Positions 14,911 to 24,210 are shown, counted from the first letter of the stretch. The stretch is 49,612 bases of DNA from Oscillibacter sp. (GCA_014799925.1 JAAVHC010000015.1:1-49612), one strand, 5' to 3'. The notes: a model not told the origin generated them from the sequence alone. Made by a program: numbers and translations.

Positions 14911-15905
14911 CGTACCTGTCCTTTTCCGATAAGGGCGAAGCGCTGGCAGCCCGGCTGGCGGCTGCGCTGGGCGGGGAAACGGCCCGGTGCGGCCGGGATG
15001 TTTCGCTGGACGAGTGGACGCGCATTTCCTTCGGACAAGCCCAGGGGCTGGTGTTCGCAGGGGCCGCGGGGATTGCCGTACGAGCCGTTGCCCCCTATGT
15101 CAAGAGCAAAACCTCCGATCCGGCGGTGGTCGTGGTGGACGAGTGCGGGCATTTCGCGGTGCCCATCCTCTCCGGCCACCTGGGCGGGGCTAACGACCTG
15201 GCCCGTCGGATTGCCCGCGTCTGCGGCGCAATTCCCGTGCTGACCACCGCCACGGATGCCAACGGCGTGTTTGCCGTGGACGAGTGGGCCAGACGGCAGA
15301 ACTGCCGGGTAATCCATCCAGAGAAAATCAAGGAGGTTTCCTCCTCCCTTTTGGCTGGCGGAACAGTGCGGATATACAGCCCCTGGCCCGTCACGGGGGA
15401 CCGTCCAGCAAATGTAGTCCTGACAGAGGACGAAGCCAACTGCATGGTGTGCCTGGATGTCCGCGCAGGAGACATCGAAAGGCTCTGTCTTGTTCCCCGG
15501 ATTCTGGTACTGGGCGTGGGGTGCCGGAGGGGCACGACCCAAGAGGCGTTGGAGGAGGCCTTCCAGGCACTGCTGGAAAAGAGCGGCGTTTTCGCGGAGG
15601 CCGTTTGCGCGGCGGCCAGCATCGACCTGAAACGGGAGGAAGCGGGACTGCTGGCCTTCTGCGAGACCCACGGCTGGCCCTGTTGGTTCTTTTCCGCTGA
15701 GGAGCTGAAGGCCGTTTCGGGGGATTTTACGGCTTCGGGTTTTGTGAAAGGCGTTACCGGCGTGGACAATGTCTGCGAGCGGGGCGCGGTGCTTGCCAGC
15801 GGCGGCAGGCTTTATTGGAAAAAGAGCGCGGGGAACGGCGTTACCATGGCGCTGGCGCAGATGCCCTACGCGCCAACCTGGAGGTGGCTTGAAGATGGCG
15901 AATAA
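14901..15905 (+). CDS. cbiG: Cobalt-precorrin-5A hydrolase CbiG
   Basis: 334 residues. CbiG opens the delta-lactone of cobalt-precorrin-5A and releases acetaldehyde. Visible family features are FAGAAGIAVRAVAPYVKSKTSDPAV broken across residues about 53-77, HLGGANDLARRIA, and the C-terminal block I-L-V-L-G-V-G-C-R-R-G-T-T with S-I-D-L-K-R-E-E-A-G-L. It overlaps cbiF by ten bases and cbiH by eleven. Confidence 0.93.
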   Translation: MHLTYLSFSDKGEALAARLAAALGGETARCGRDVSLDEWTRISFGQAQGLVFAGAAGIAVRAVAPYVKSKTSDPAVVVVDECGHFAVPILSGHLGGANDLARRIARVCGAIPVLTTATDANGVFAVDEWARRQNCRVIHPEKIKEVSSSLLAGGTVRIYSPWPVTGDRPANVVLTEDEANCMVCLDVRAGDIERLCLVPRILVLGVGCRRGTTQEALEEAFQALLEKSGVFAEAVCAAASIDLKREEAGLLAFCETHGWPCWFFSAEELKAVSGDFTASGFVKGVTGVDNVCERGAVLASGGRLYWKKSAGNGVTMALAQMPYAPTWRWLEDGE

Positions 15906-16650
15906 ATTATACGTTGTGGGCATTGGCCCGGGGGATCAGGCGTATCTGACCGCCCAGGCCCGCCGTGCGCTGGAGGATGCCCAGGTGCTGGTGGGGTATA
16001 CGGTCTATGTGGGGCTGGTGTCCGGCATGTTCCCGGAAAAAGAAACCTATACCACCCCCATGCGGCGGGAGATCGACCGCTGCCGCTGGGCGCTGGAAGC
16101 GGCCGCCGGCGGGAAAACGGCGGCTCTGGTCTGCAGCGGGGACGCGGGGGTATACGGTATGGCGGGGCCGGTTTTGCAGCTGGCTCCGGAGTGGCCGGAG
16201 GTGGAGATCGAGGTGGTTCCCGGCGTAACGGCGGCGCTGTCCGGCGCGGCAGTACTGGGCGCGCCTATCGGGCATGACTTCTGCGTAATCTCCCTGTCCG
16301 ATCTGCTCACGCCCTGGGAGGTCATCGAAAATCGCCTGCGCTGTGCCGCGCAGGGAGATTTTTCCATCTGTCTGTATAATCCAGCATCCCACAAGCGCTC
16401 TAACTATCTGCAAAAAGCCTGCGACATCCTTCTGGCAGCGGGAGCGGACCCGGAGACCGTATGCGGGTACGTGCGCAGCATCGGCAGGGAGGGCGAAGAG
16501 GCCGCCATCCTGCCCCTGAAGGAGCTGCGGGACGCGAAGCTGGACATGTTCACCACTGTGTTCGTTGGTTCCTCCACCACCCTGGCGGAGCATGGGCGGA
16601 TGATTACGCCCAGGGGCTACGAAAGGAAGCAGGACCTATGCGGATCGTGA
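15895..16650 (+). CDS. cbiH: Cobalt-factor III (precorrin-3B) C17-methyltransferase
   Basis: A 251-residue tetrapyrrole methylase from ATG 15895, opening MANKLYVVGIGPGDQAYLT. V-L-V-G-Y-T-V-Y, CSGDAGVYGMAGPVLQL and V-P-G-V-T-A-A-L-S-G-A-A follow. A-G-V-Y-G-M and the late Y-N-P-x-S-H-K-R segment are typical of CbiH/CobJ, which methylates C17 and drives ring contraction. The longer upstream reading lies within cbiG and is not used. Confidence 0.95.
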   Translation: MANKLYVVGIGPGDQAYLTAQARRALEDAQVLVGYTVYVGLVSGMFPEKETYTTPMRREIDRCRWALEAAAGGKTAALVCSGDAGVYGMAGPVLQLAPEWPEVEIEVVPGVTAALSGAAVLGAPIGHDFCVISLSDLLTPWEVIENRLRCAAQGDFSICLYNPASHKRSNYLQKACDILLAAGADPETVCGYVRSIGREGEEAAILPLKELRDAKLDMFTTVFVGSSTTLAEHGRMITPRGYERKQDLCGS

Positions 16651-17381
16651 TTTTCGGCGGCACCACCGAGGGGCGGACGCTGTCCCACACGCTGGCGCGG
16701 ATGGGCGCAGCTGTCACGGTCTGCGTCGCCACCGCCTACGGCAGGGAGGAACAGGGAGAAGCGGCGGGGATGGAAGTACTCTGCGGGCGGTTGGACGCGG
16801 AGGGCATGGGACGGGTTCTGTCCGGCGCGGCCCTATGCGTGGACGCCACCCACCCCTACGCCGTCCAGGCCAGCGAAAACATCCGGCAGGCCTGCGTCCG
16901 GGAGCAAGTCCGATATATCCGTCTCCTGCGCGACAGGAGCGGACTGCCGGAGGGGGCGCGGGTATTTCCCGCTGCCCGAGACGCGGCCCAATGGCTGGAA
17001 ACCAACAGCGGCAATATCCTGCTTGCCACCGGCGCGAAGGAATTGGGCGTTTTCGCGCCCTTGGGCGGGACGCGGCTGTATCCGCGCGTGTTGCCCTCCC
17101 ACGAAAGCCTTGCCGCCTGTGAGGCGGCGGGGGTGCCGAGGAGCAATATCCTGGCCCTCCAGGGGCCGTTTACCCAGGAGCTGAACGAGGCGCTGATCCG
17201 GCAGTTCCGGATTCGCTTTCTCGTCACCAAGGATGGCGGCCGCGCGGGCGGATTTGAGGAAAAAGCCCTTGCCGCCGCCGCGACGGGGGCGCAGCTCGTT
17301 CTGCTCCGCCGTCCGGATGAGGACGGGCTGCCCTATGACGCCGTTCTGGCGCAGTGCAGGGAGGTGATGGGATGCAGGTGA
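16638..17381 (+). CDS. cbiJ: Cobalt-precorrin-6A reductase CbiJ
   Basis: 247 residues from ATG 16638, which follows GAAAGGAAGCAGG. The opening MRIVIFGGTTEGRTLSHTL is the dinucleotide-binding loop of CbiJ/CobK. D-A-T-H-P-Y-A and the late L-V-T-K-D-G-G-R-A-G-G-F-E-E-K block are the family's other signatures. It uses a reduced nicotinamide cofactor to reduce the macrocycle. It overlaps cbiH by 13 bases and the next gene by ten. Confidence 0.95.
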   Translation: MRIVIFGGTTEGRTLSHTLARMGAAVTVCVATAYGREEQGEAAGMEVLCGRLDAEGMGRVLSGAALCVDATHPYAVQASENIRQACVREQVRYIRLLRDRSGLPEGARVFPAARDAAQWLETNSGNILLATGAKELGVFAPLGGTRLYPRVLPSHESLAACEAAGVPRSNILALQGPFTQELNEALIRQFRIRFLVTKDGGRAGGFEEKALAAAATGAQLVLLRRPDEDGLPYDAVLAQCREVMGCR

Positions 17382-18571
17382 TTCTGGCCTCTCTCGGCGG
17401 CGGACTGCCGGAGAGCCTGACGGAGGAGTGCGCCGCCGCGCTGCGGCAGGCCGGGTGTATCCTTGGCGCGAAGCGGCTGCTGGAGCATCTGCCCCAGGGG
17501 TGTACGGAAAATCGGATCGCCGCGATCCGTCCGGAGGAGCTGCTGGAAGCGATCATGGGGCAGCAAACGGATTGTGCCGTCGTCTACAGTGGGGATACGG
17601 GTTTTTATTCCGGAGCAAAGGGGCTGCTGCCGCTGCTGCGGGAGCGGGGAATCCCGGCCAGGGTGTTGCCCGGGATTTCCAGCGTGCAGCTGCTGTCCGC
17701 CCGGCTGGGGCGGCCCTGGCAGGATTGGATCCTGACGTCCGCACACGGGACGGACTGCGACGCGGTCCGGGCCGTCATGCGGGGAAAGCCAGCCTTTTTT
17801 CTGACCGGCGGACTGCTCGGCCCTGCGGAAATCTGCGGCAGACTGGCGGAGGCCGGTCTGGGCGCATTGCCTGTCACGGTGGGTGAGAACCTGTCCTATC
17901 CGGACGAATCCATTACCTCCGGTACGGCGGAGCAGCTGGCCGGGCGGTCTTTTTCTTCTCTGTCCGTTCTTCTTGCCGAAGCTGCTCCGCAGATGGAACG
18001 CCGCAGCCCGGGTTTCCCGGACAGCGCGTTTCTGCGGGGGGATGTTCCCATGACCAAGCAGGAGGTCCGCGCCGCCGCGCTGGCAAAGCTGGCCGTCCGG
18101 CCCGGAGACATTTTCTGGGACGTGGGCGCGGGAACGGGCAGCGTGAGCGTGGAATTGGCCCTGGCATCGGAGGGCGGCGCGGTGTTCGCGGTGGAGTGCA
18201 GCGACGCGGCCTGCGGCCTTATCCGCGCCAACCGGGAGAAATTCTGCGCCTGGAATCTGCATGTGATCGAAGGCCGCGCTCCCCGGACGCTGGAGACGCT
18301 TCTGCCGCCGGACGGCGTGTTCATCGGCGGGACCAAGGGAGGCATGGCGGAAATCGTAGACCTGGCGCTCCGCAGGAACGAAAACGCCCGCATCTGCATC
18401 TCCGCCATTGCGGTGGAGACCCTGTCCGCCGCCGTCGCCGCGCTGAAATCCCACGGTATCCAGCCGCAGGTCACGCAGATTTCCGTCAGCCGCGGCAAAC
18501 CGGCAGGCGGGCTGCACCTGTTGATGGCGAACAACCCGGTTTTTCTGATTACGGGGAACTGCGATGGTTGA
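17372..18571 (+). CDS. cbiET: Fused CbiE-CbiT: precorrin-6Y/7 C5,15-methyltransferase and C12 decarboxylase
   Basis: A 399-residue fusion, equivalent to CobL. Residues about 1-195 form the CbiE methylase domain (SGDTGFYSGAKGLLPLL, VLPGISSVQLLSARLG). Residues about 215-399 form the CbiT Rossmann methyltransferase/decarboxylase (FWDVGAGTGSVSVELAL, G-G-T-K-G-G-M). The two activities methylate C5 and C15 and remove the C12 acetate carboxyl. ATG 17372 follows GGGAGGTGATGGG. The stop overlaps the start of cbiA. Confidence 0.94.
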   Translation: MQVILASLGGGLPESLTEECAAALRQAGCILGAKRLLEHLPQGCTENRIAAIRPEELLEAIMGQQTDCAVVYSGDTGFYSGAKGLLPLLRERGIPARVLPGISSVQLLSARLGRPWQDWILTSAHGTDCDAVRAVMRGKPAFFLTGGLLGPAEICGRLAEAGLGALPVTVGENLSYPDESITSGTAEQLAGRSFSSLSVLLAEAAPQMERRSPGFPDSAFLRGDVPMTKQEVRAAALAKLAVRPGDIFWDVGAGTGSVSVELALASEGGAVFAVECSDAACGLIRANREKFCAWNLHVIEGRAPRTLETLLPPDGVFIGGTKGGMAEIVDLALRRNENARICISAIAVETLSAAVAALKSHGIQPQVTQISVSRGKPAGGLHLLMANNPVFLITGNCDG

Positions 18572-19931
18572 GGTAATGATCGCGGCGCCCGCCTCCGGCA
18601 GCGGGAAGACCGTGCTGACATGCGCGCTGCTGGCGGCGCTGGAAAAGCAAGGATATACTCCCTGCGCCTTCAAATGCGGGCCGGATTACATTGATCCCAT
18701 GTTCCATCGCTCCGTACTGGGTGTGGAAAGCCACAACCTCGACCTGTTCCTGTCGGACGAGACCGTGGTGCGAAAACTCTACGCCCGCTATTGCGGAGGG
18801 CACCATGCTACGGTGCTGGAGGCCGCGATGGGATTTTACGACGGCCTGGGCGGCTCCACGGACCGGGCCAGCGGGTGGCATGTGGCGGAAACTCTGGAAA
18901 TCCCGGTGCTGCTGGCCCTGCGTCCAAAGGGGGCCAGCCTGACCCTGGCGGCGCAGGTGAACGGGCTGACGGCCTTCCGACACCCCAGCCGGATCGCGGG
19001 ACTGTTCCTGTGCGACTGCTCTCCCATGCTGGCCAAAAGCCTGACGCCGATGCTGGAGCGGGAAACCGGGCTTCCTGTGCTGGGACATCTGCCTCATATG
19101 GGGGAAGCCGCGCTGGAAAGCCGCCATCTGGGGCTGTGTACCGCCGGAGAGATTGCCGGTCTGGCGGACCGGATCAAAACGGTTGCCCAGACATTGGAGC
19201 AAACGATGGATTGGGAGCAGTTTTTCTCTCTGTACGGCGGGCGGGCTTTTCGGCAGCCGGTGAAAAGCCGGACGGCCGTCCCCTCCGTCCCCATTGCGGT
19301 CGCCCGTGACGAAGCGTTTAGTTTCACTTACGCGGAAACGCTGGACGCGCTGGAATGCGCGGGGGCCGAACTGCTGTTTTTCAGTCCCCTGTGGGACAGC
19401 AGACTGCCGGAAGGAGCCTGCGGACTGTATCTGCCGGGCGGATATCCGGAATTATTCGCCGAACGGTTAGCTGAAAATGAGGGTATGAAAAACGCGGTCC
19501 GATATGCGGTAACCCGTGGAATGCCGACGGTGGCGGAGTGCGGCGGATTTTTGTACCTGGGCAAGTCGCTCCAGGATGGAGATGACCAGATATATCCTAT
19601 GGCTGGGGTCCTCCCCGGAAACGGCGTACGGAAGGAGCGGCTGGTGCGCTTCGGCTACGCGGAGCTGCTTGCGGAAGATGACAGTCTCCTTTTCCGCAGG
19701 GGGGAGTCGGTGCCTGTCCACGAATTTCACTACTGGGATTCCAGCGAAAACGGCGGCGATCTGATTGCCAGAAAACCACTGACAGGCCGCAGTTGGCGGT
19801 GCGGCTTCGTATCAGAGCGGCTCTATGCGGCATTCCCGCATATTTATTTCGCGGGCCATCCTGAATTGGCGGAGCGGTTCGTACAGGCGGCAAAATTCTA
19901 TGGAGAGGAGCAGCGTCATGTCGCAATTTAG
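18564..19931 (+). CDS. cbiA: Cobyrinic acid a,c-diamide synthase CbiA
   Basis: 455 residues. The N-terminal P-loop domain (IAAPASGSGKTVLTCALLAA, then KCGPDYIDPMFH) binds ATP and activates the side-chain carboxyls. The C-terminal class I glutamine amidotransferase domain (about 245-455) carries AECGGFLYLGKSL with nucleophile Cys326. It makes the a,c-diamide of cobyrinic acid. Length and domain order are normal. Confidence 0.95.
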   Translation: MVEVMIAAPASGSGKTVLTCALLAALEKQGYTPCAFKCGPDYIDPMFHRSVLGVESHNLDLFLSDETVVRKLYARYCGGHHATVLEAAMGFYDGLGGSTDRASGWHVAETLEIPVLLALRPKGASLTLAAQVNGLTAFRHPSRIAGLFLCDCSPMLAKSLTPMLERETGLPVLGHLPHMGEAALESRHLGLCTAGEIAGLADRIKTVAQTLEQTMDWEQFFSLYGGRAFRQPVKSRTAVPSVPIAVARDEAFSFTYAETLDALECAGAELLFFSPLWDSRLPEGACGLYLPGGYPELFAERLAENEGMKNAVRYAVTRGMPTVAECGGFLYLGKSLQDGDDQIYPMAGVLPGNGVRKERLVRFGYAELLAEDDSLLFRRGESVPVHEFHYWDSSENGGDLIARKPLTGRSWRCGFVSERLYAAFPHIYFAGHPELAERFVQAAKFYGEEQRHVAI

Positions 19932-20997
19932 CTCAGTCAAAGAAGTCATCGCGGCCATACGGCCTGACCCCGGCGAGGATGCCTGCCGTCAGGCTGCCCA
20001 CCGGAAATGGGCAAGCATCGCCAAACCCCTGGGGAGTCTGGGACTGCTGGAAACAGCGGTGGAGGACATCGCCGCGCTGACAGGCGGCGCCGATGTGAAT
20101 ATATCCAGACGTTCCCTGCTATTGCTGTGCGCGGACAACGGCGTGGTGCGGCAGGGCGTGGCCCAGTCCGATCACACCGTTACGGCCATCGTGACCCGCA
20201 ACGCGGCGGCGGGGCGGTCCTCGGTGTGCAAAATGGCGGCGGTGGCCGGATGCCGGGTGGTCCCGGTGGACATGGGGGTGATCGATCTGGAACCGGTCCC
20301 CGGCCTGCTCAGCCGCCGGGTTGCCAACGGCACTGCCGACATCACCCAAGGCCCCGCCATGACCCGCCAGCAGGCCGAACAGGCCGTCCTCACCGGCGTG
20401 GAGCTGGTCCGGGAACAGAAGGAGCAGGGTATCAACCTCTTGGCGGCGGGCGAGATGGGCATCGGCAACACCACCACCAGCGCCGCCATAGCCAGCGTCC
20501 TGCTGGGACGGTCCCCGCAGGAAATGACCGGCAGGGGCGCGGGGCTTTCGGACGAGGGGCTTCGCCGGAAGGTGTGGGCCGTGGAGACGGCGCTGGCGGT
20601 CAACCGCCCCGACCCGGACGATCCCCTGGACATTCTGGCGAAGGTGGGCGGCTTTGACCTGGCGGGGATGTGCGGAATATTCCTGGGAGGGGCGCTGTAC
20701 CGGGTCCCGGTGGTCATGGACGGACTGATCAGCACGGTCTCGGCGTTGTGCGCCGCGCGGCTGTGCCCAGAGGTACGCAAGGCGCTGATCGCCAGCCACG
20801 CTTCCGCCGAGCCGGCGGGGCGGCTGGTGCTGGACGCGCTGGGGAAAACGCCGTTTATAACAGTGGGGATGCGGCTGGGCGAGGGTACCGGAGCCGTAGC
20901 GGCCATCCCGCTGCTGGACATGGCCCTGTCGCTGTACCGGGACGGCACCACCTTTGACGGCTGCGGTATCCCCACATACACGCCTAAAGGAGGCTGA
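19918..20997 (+). CDS. cobT: Nicotinate-nucleotide-dimethylbenzimidazole phosphoribosyltransferase
   Basis: 359 residues from ATG 19918, after GGAGAGGAG; the upstream extension lies inside cbiA. CobT makes alpha-ribazole phosphate, the lower-ligand nucleotide. L-L-L-C-A-D-N-G-V-V, AGEMGIGNTTTSAAIASVLL and RLGEGTGAVAAIPLLDMAL are the family blocks, and Glu322 in G-E-G-T-G-A matches the catalytic glutamate. Genes for making dimethylbenzimidazole itself are not in the window, so the lower base may come from elsewhere. Confidence 0.96.
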   Translation: MSQFSSVKEVIAAIRPDPGEDACRQAAHRKWASIAKPLGSLGLLETAVEDIAALTGGADVNISRRSLLLLCADNGVVRQGVAQSDHTVTAIVTRNAAAGRSSVCKMAAVAGCRVVPVDMGVIDLEPVPGLLSRRVANGTADITQGPAMTRQQAEQAVLTGVELVREQKEQGINLLAAGEMGIGNTTTSAAIASVLLGRSPQEMTGRGAGLSDEGLRRKVWAVETALAVNRPDPDDPLDILAKVGGFDLAGMCGIFLGGALYRVPVVMDGLISTVSALCAARLCPEVRKALIASHASAEPAGRLVLDALGKTPFITVGMRLGEGTGAVAAIPLLDMALSLYRDGTTFDGCGIPTYTPKGG

Positions 20998-21001
20998 GGC
21001 C

Positions 21002-21532
21002 GTGTTTACTCTTATCATCGGTGGCTCGGCCAGCGGGAAAAGCGAGTTTGCCGAGAGCCTGATCCTGGCTTCTCCCCATATGCCCCGCCTTTACATCGCT
21101 ACCATGGAACCTTTTGATGAAGAATGCCGCGCCCGGATCGCCAGACACCGGCGGATGCGGGCGGAAAAACAGTTTGAGACGGTAGAATGCTATACGTCCC
21201 TGTCCGGCCTGCGTCTGGCGGGCGGGGGATGCGTGCTGCTGGAGTGCCTGGGCAATCTGGCCGCCAACGAGTTATACAGCCCTGCCGGAGCCGGGACGGC
21301 GGAGAGCGCGCTCCACGCCATCCTGTCCGGCGTAGACGCGCTTCTGAAGCAGTGTGACGATCTGGTAGTCGTCAGCAACGAGACCTTCACCGGCGGGAAC
21401 CGCTACGCCGGTGAAACGGACGATTACCTGCATCTTCTGGCAGACGCGAACCGGGCCTTAGCACGGCGGGCGGACCGGGTGTGCGAGGTGGTCTGCGGCC
21501 TGCCGCAATTTTATAAAGGAGCACCGGTATGA
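21002..21532 (+). CDS. cobU: Adenosylcobinamide kinase/guanylyltransferase (CobU/CobP), divergent
   Basis: 176 residues from GTG 21002, eight bases after AAAGGAGG. The P-loop GGSASGKSEFAESL and YIATMEPFDEECRARIARHR place it in CobU, where the His of that helix accepts GMP. Against the usual plan, the N-E-V-G block is replaced by SNETFTGGNRY. The end, C-G-L-P-Q-F-Y-K-G, is typical. A second, smaller CobU-like protein is encoded after cobS. This one probably performs the kinase/guanylyltransferase reactions that activate adenosylcobinamide. Confidence 0.88.
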   Translation: MFTLIIGGSASGKSEFAESLILASPHMPRLYIATMEPFDEECRARIARHRRMRAEKQFETVECYTSLSGLRLAGGGCVLLECLGNLAANELYSPAGAGTAESALHAILSGVDALLKQCDDLVVVSNETFTGGNRYAGETDDYLHLLADANRALARRADRVCEVVCGLPQFYKGAPV

Positions 21533-22308
21533 TTGCTGTCGAGACGATTCTGGTGGCCTTCGCCATGTTCTCCGCGCTGCCGGTCCCCCAGCCGGTCTGG
21601 AACGAACGGAACATGCGGTACTCCCTGTGTGCGTTCCCGCTGATCGGCGCGGTCTGCGGAGGGGCGTGGTGGGCCTGGAGCGCGGTCTGCGCCTGGCTTC
21701 CGGTCCCGGATTTGCTGCGGGGCGCGGGGCTGTGTCTGATCCCTGTGCTCCTGACCGGCAGCATCCACCTGGACGGCTTTGCCGACACCTGCGACGCCCT
21801 GGCAAGCTGCGCTTCTCCGGAGAAGAAGCAGGAGATCCTGAAGGACCCCCGCTGCGGCGCCTTTGCGGCGATCCGGCTGTGCGGCTATTTTACGGCATAT
21901 TTCGCCTTTTGCGCGGCTGTGAGGCCAGACTGTCAGGCGGTATGGTGTATGGGACTGGCATTTGTCCTGGAGCGGGCCCTGTCCGGATTGGCGGTCAGCC
22001 GGTTCCCGCTGGCCAAAAATACCGGTTTGGCCCACACCTTCGCCACCGCCGCCGACCGGAAAACTGTGGGGCGCATCCTGCTGGTACTGTGCTTTCTGAC
22101 AGGAGGCGGCATGGTCGCCGTGGGGGGCTGGATCGGCGCGGCAATGCTGGCCGCGGGACTGTTCGTATTCTGGCGCTACCGGGTGACGGCGGACCGGCAG
22201 TTCGGCGGGATCTCCGGAGATCTGGCCGGGTGGTTCTTACAGAGAGCGGAGCTTTGGATGCTGGCGGCGCTGGTTGCCTGTCAGCTTGTCGGGGAGGTCT
22301 TACCATGA
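21529..22308 (+). CDS. cobS: Adenosylcobinamide-GDP ribazoletransferase CobS
   Basis: A 259-residue membrane protein with several hydrophobic segments. Family signatures are P-L-I-G-A-V-C-G-G, SIHLDGFADTCDALASC and KDPRCGAFAAIRLCGYF, where the acidic D-G-F-A-D-T-C-D motif binds metal. It joins GDP-cobinamide to alpha-ribazole (phosphate), the last assembly step, at the inner membrane face. The ATG overlaps the cobU stop. Confidence 0.95.
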   Translation: MIAVETILVAFAMFSALPVPQPVWNERNMRYSLCAFPLIGAVCGGAWWAWSAVCAWLPVPDLLRGAGLCLIPVLLTGSIHLDGFADTCDALASCASPEKKQEILKDPRCGAFAAIRLCGYFTAYFAFCAAVRPDCQAVWCMGLAFVLERALSGLAVSRFPLAKNTGLAHTFATAADRKTVGRILLVLCFLTGGGMVAVGGWIGAAMLAAGLFVFWRYRVTADRQFGGISGDLAGWFLQRAELWMLAALVACQLVGEVLP

Positions 22309-22631
22309 TTTTCATTACCGGGCCGCTGTACAGCGGTAAGCGGGAATACGCGTGCAAAATTCTCGGGTGTCAGGAGGCGGAATTAAAAAGCCGCGCCATA
22401 TGGGATGTGCAGGACCTGGCTGCCTGTCACGGCGACTTGAAAGCTCTGGCGGACGAGCTGAGTCAATATGAGGTGGTCATTGCCACGGAGATTGGCGGCG
22501 GCGTGGTTCCGGTGGACGCTGGGGAACGTGCCGGACGGGAGGCCGCGGGGCGGCTCAGCTGCCTGCTGGCCCGGCGGGCGGAGTATGTGGTGCGGGTGTT
22601 CTGCGGACTGCCCGTGGTATTGAAGGGGTGA
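22305..22631 (+). CDS. Miniature CobU-like protein
   Basis: 108 residues from ATG 22305, overlapping the cobS stop by four bases. It opens MIFITGPLYSGKREYACKIL, a P-loop-like motif, and ends in TEIGGGVVPVDAGERAGREAAGRLS and F-C-G-L-P-V-V-L-K-G, the canonical C-terminal half of CobU. The central segment with the guanylylated histidine (the A-R-H-R region of the full protein) is absent. The full-length paralogue upstream has that His but lacks the canonical E-I-G-G-G-V-V-P block, so the two may complement each other. Function is inferred. Confidence 0.75.
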   Translation: MIFITGPLYSGKREYACKILGCQEAELKSRAIWDVQDLAACHGDLKALADELSQYEVVIATEIGGGVVPVDAGERAGREAAGRLSCLLARRAEYVVRVFCGLPVVLKG

Positions 22632-22635
22632 AGAT

Positions 22636-23241
22636 ATGGACATTTATCTTCTGCGCCACGGAGAGACGGCGCACAATGCGGAAAAGCGCTATTTGAGCCG
22701 CAGCGATGTCTCCCTGTCCGCCAAAGGGCTTGCGGAATTGATCCCTGCGGGGGTTTCGCCGGAAACGGTCTATGTATCCTCCCTGCGCCGGACATGGGAG
22801 ACCGCCGGGGCGCTCTTCCCGACGGCACGGCTGACGGTGATTGATGATTTCCGAGAAATGGATTTTGGCATCTTTGAAGGCAAAAATTATCAGGAAATGG
22901 CCGGTCTTCCGGAATATCAGGCATGGATCGATAGCAATTGTCTCGGTAAAATTCCCGGCGGGGAGCAGAAATCGGACTTCTGCCGCCGGACCTGCGAAGC
23001 CTTTGCCCGGCTGGTGAATCAGGCGCTGGACGCGGGTGAGGACCGTCTGGTGATCGTTGCCCACGGTGGTACGCAGATGGCCGTCATGGAGCGGTTTGCG
23101 CTGCCTGTCAGGGACTATTTTTCCTGGAACGGGCCGAACGGAGGAGGATTTGTTCTGGATACCTCCCCCTGGGCGTGGGAGCGGAAGCTTATACTGCGGG
23201 AAACCGTCCGCTATACGAGGGAGGGACCGGAATGCTGCTGA
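22636..23241 (+). CDS. cobC: Alpha-ribazole phosphatase (histidine phosphatase)
   Basis: 201 residues of the histidine phosphatase superfamily. L-L-R-H-G-E-T carries the phospho-acceptor His8, SSLRRTWETA the second arginine, R-E-M-D-F-G-I-F-E-G the proton-donor region, and V-A-H-G-G the second His143. The superfamily is broad, and the CobC assignment rests on the position between cobS/CobU and cbiB. It would remove the phosphate from alpha-ribazole phosphate or cobalamin phosphate. RBS AAGGGGTGAAG. Confidence 0.88.
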   Translation: MDIYLLRHGETAHNAEKRYLSRSDVSLSAKGLAELIPAGVSPETVYVSSLRRTWETAGALFPTARLTVIDDFREMDFGIFEGKNYQEMAGLPEYQAWIDSNCLGKIPGGEQKSDFCRRTCEAFARLVNQALDAGEDRLVIVAHGGTQMAVMERFALPVRDYFSWNGPNGGGFVLDTSPWAWERKLILRETVRYTREGPECC

Positions 23242-24209
23242 CAGGCGCGATCCTATGCGGCTTTGCGCTGGACCTGCTTCTGGCCGACCCGGCGTGGATG
23301 CCCCACCCGGTGGTCTATATGGGCAAGGCCATTTCCGTTCTGGAACGTTGGCTGCGCGCCCGGCTTCCGGCTACGCCTTGGGGCGAACAACTGGGCGGAA
23401 TCCTGCTGGCGATCGCGCTGCCGACGGGAACGCTGGCGGTTTCGGGGGTCGTGTGCCATCTGGCGGCGCGGCTGCATCCAGCGGTTGGGTTCGTGGTGCA
23501 GACAGTCTGGTGCTGGCAGGCGCTGGCTCTGAGAGGGCTGGCCTCGGAGAGCCGGAAGGTTTACGATGAATTGGCGAAAAACGACCTCCCCGCCGCGCGG
23601 CAAGCCGTCAGCCGCATCGTAGGCCGGGATACACAAAATCTGACGGCGGAGGGCGTTACGAAAGCAGCGGTGGAAACGGTGGCGGAGAATTTCTCCGACG
23701 GCACGGCTGCTCCGCTCTTTTACATGCTGCTGGGCGGCGCGCCATTGGCCCTGGTTTACAAATCCATTAATACCATGGACAGCATGGTGGGCTATAAAAA
23801 CGAACGCTTCCTCCACTTTGGCCGCGCGGCGGCGAAGCTGGATGACGCGGTTAATTTCCTGCCCTCCCGGCTGGCGGCGCTGCTCTGGATCGGGGCGGCA
23901 TTTCTGACGGGAAACAGCGGCATAAACGCCTGGCGCATCTGGCGGCGCGACCGCCGGAACCATCCCAGCCCCAATTCCGCCCAGACGGAATCCGCCTGCG
24001 CCGGAGCGCTGGGGGTGCAGCTGGCGGGACCGATGTCTTACTTCGGGACGGTCCATCAGAAGCCCGCCATCGGCGACCCCCTGCGTCCGGCGGAGCCGGA
24101 GGACATCCTGCGGGCAAACCGGATGCTGTATGTTTCCGGCGTGCTGGCGCTGGTATTGGGGATAAGTCTGCGTGTAGCAATATGCTTTTGGCTGAAGCAA
24201 GGAGGGTGA
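23232..24209 (+). CDS. cbiB: Adenosylcobinamide-phosphate synthase CbiB
   Basis: A 325-residue membrane protein from ATG 23232. D-L-L-L-A-D-P-A-W-M-P-H-P-V, IVGRDTQNLTAEGVTKAAVE, ENFSDGTAAPLFYMLLGG and NTMDSMVGYKNERF are the family blocks. It joins aminopropanol phosphate, or its threonine-derived precursor, to adenosylcobyric acid. The next gene supplies the aminopropanol phosphate. It overlaps cobC by ten bases. Confidence 0.95.
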   Translation: MLLTGAILCGFALDLLLADPAWMPHPVVYMGKAISVLERWLRARLPATPWGEQLGGILLAIALPTGTLAVSGVVCHLAARLHPAVGFVVQTVWCWQALALRGLASESRKVYDELAKNDLPAARQAVSRIVGRDTQNLTAEGVTKAAVETVAENFSDGTAAPLFYMLLGGAPLALVYKSINTMDSMVGYKNERFLHFGRAAAKLDDAVNFLPSRLAALLWIGAAFLTGNSGINAWRIWRRDRRNHPSPNSAQTESACAGALGVQLAGPMSYFGTVHQKPAIGDPLRPAEPEDILRANRMLYVSGVLALVLGISLRVAICFWLKQGG

Positions 24210-24210
24210 C

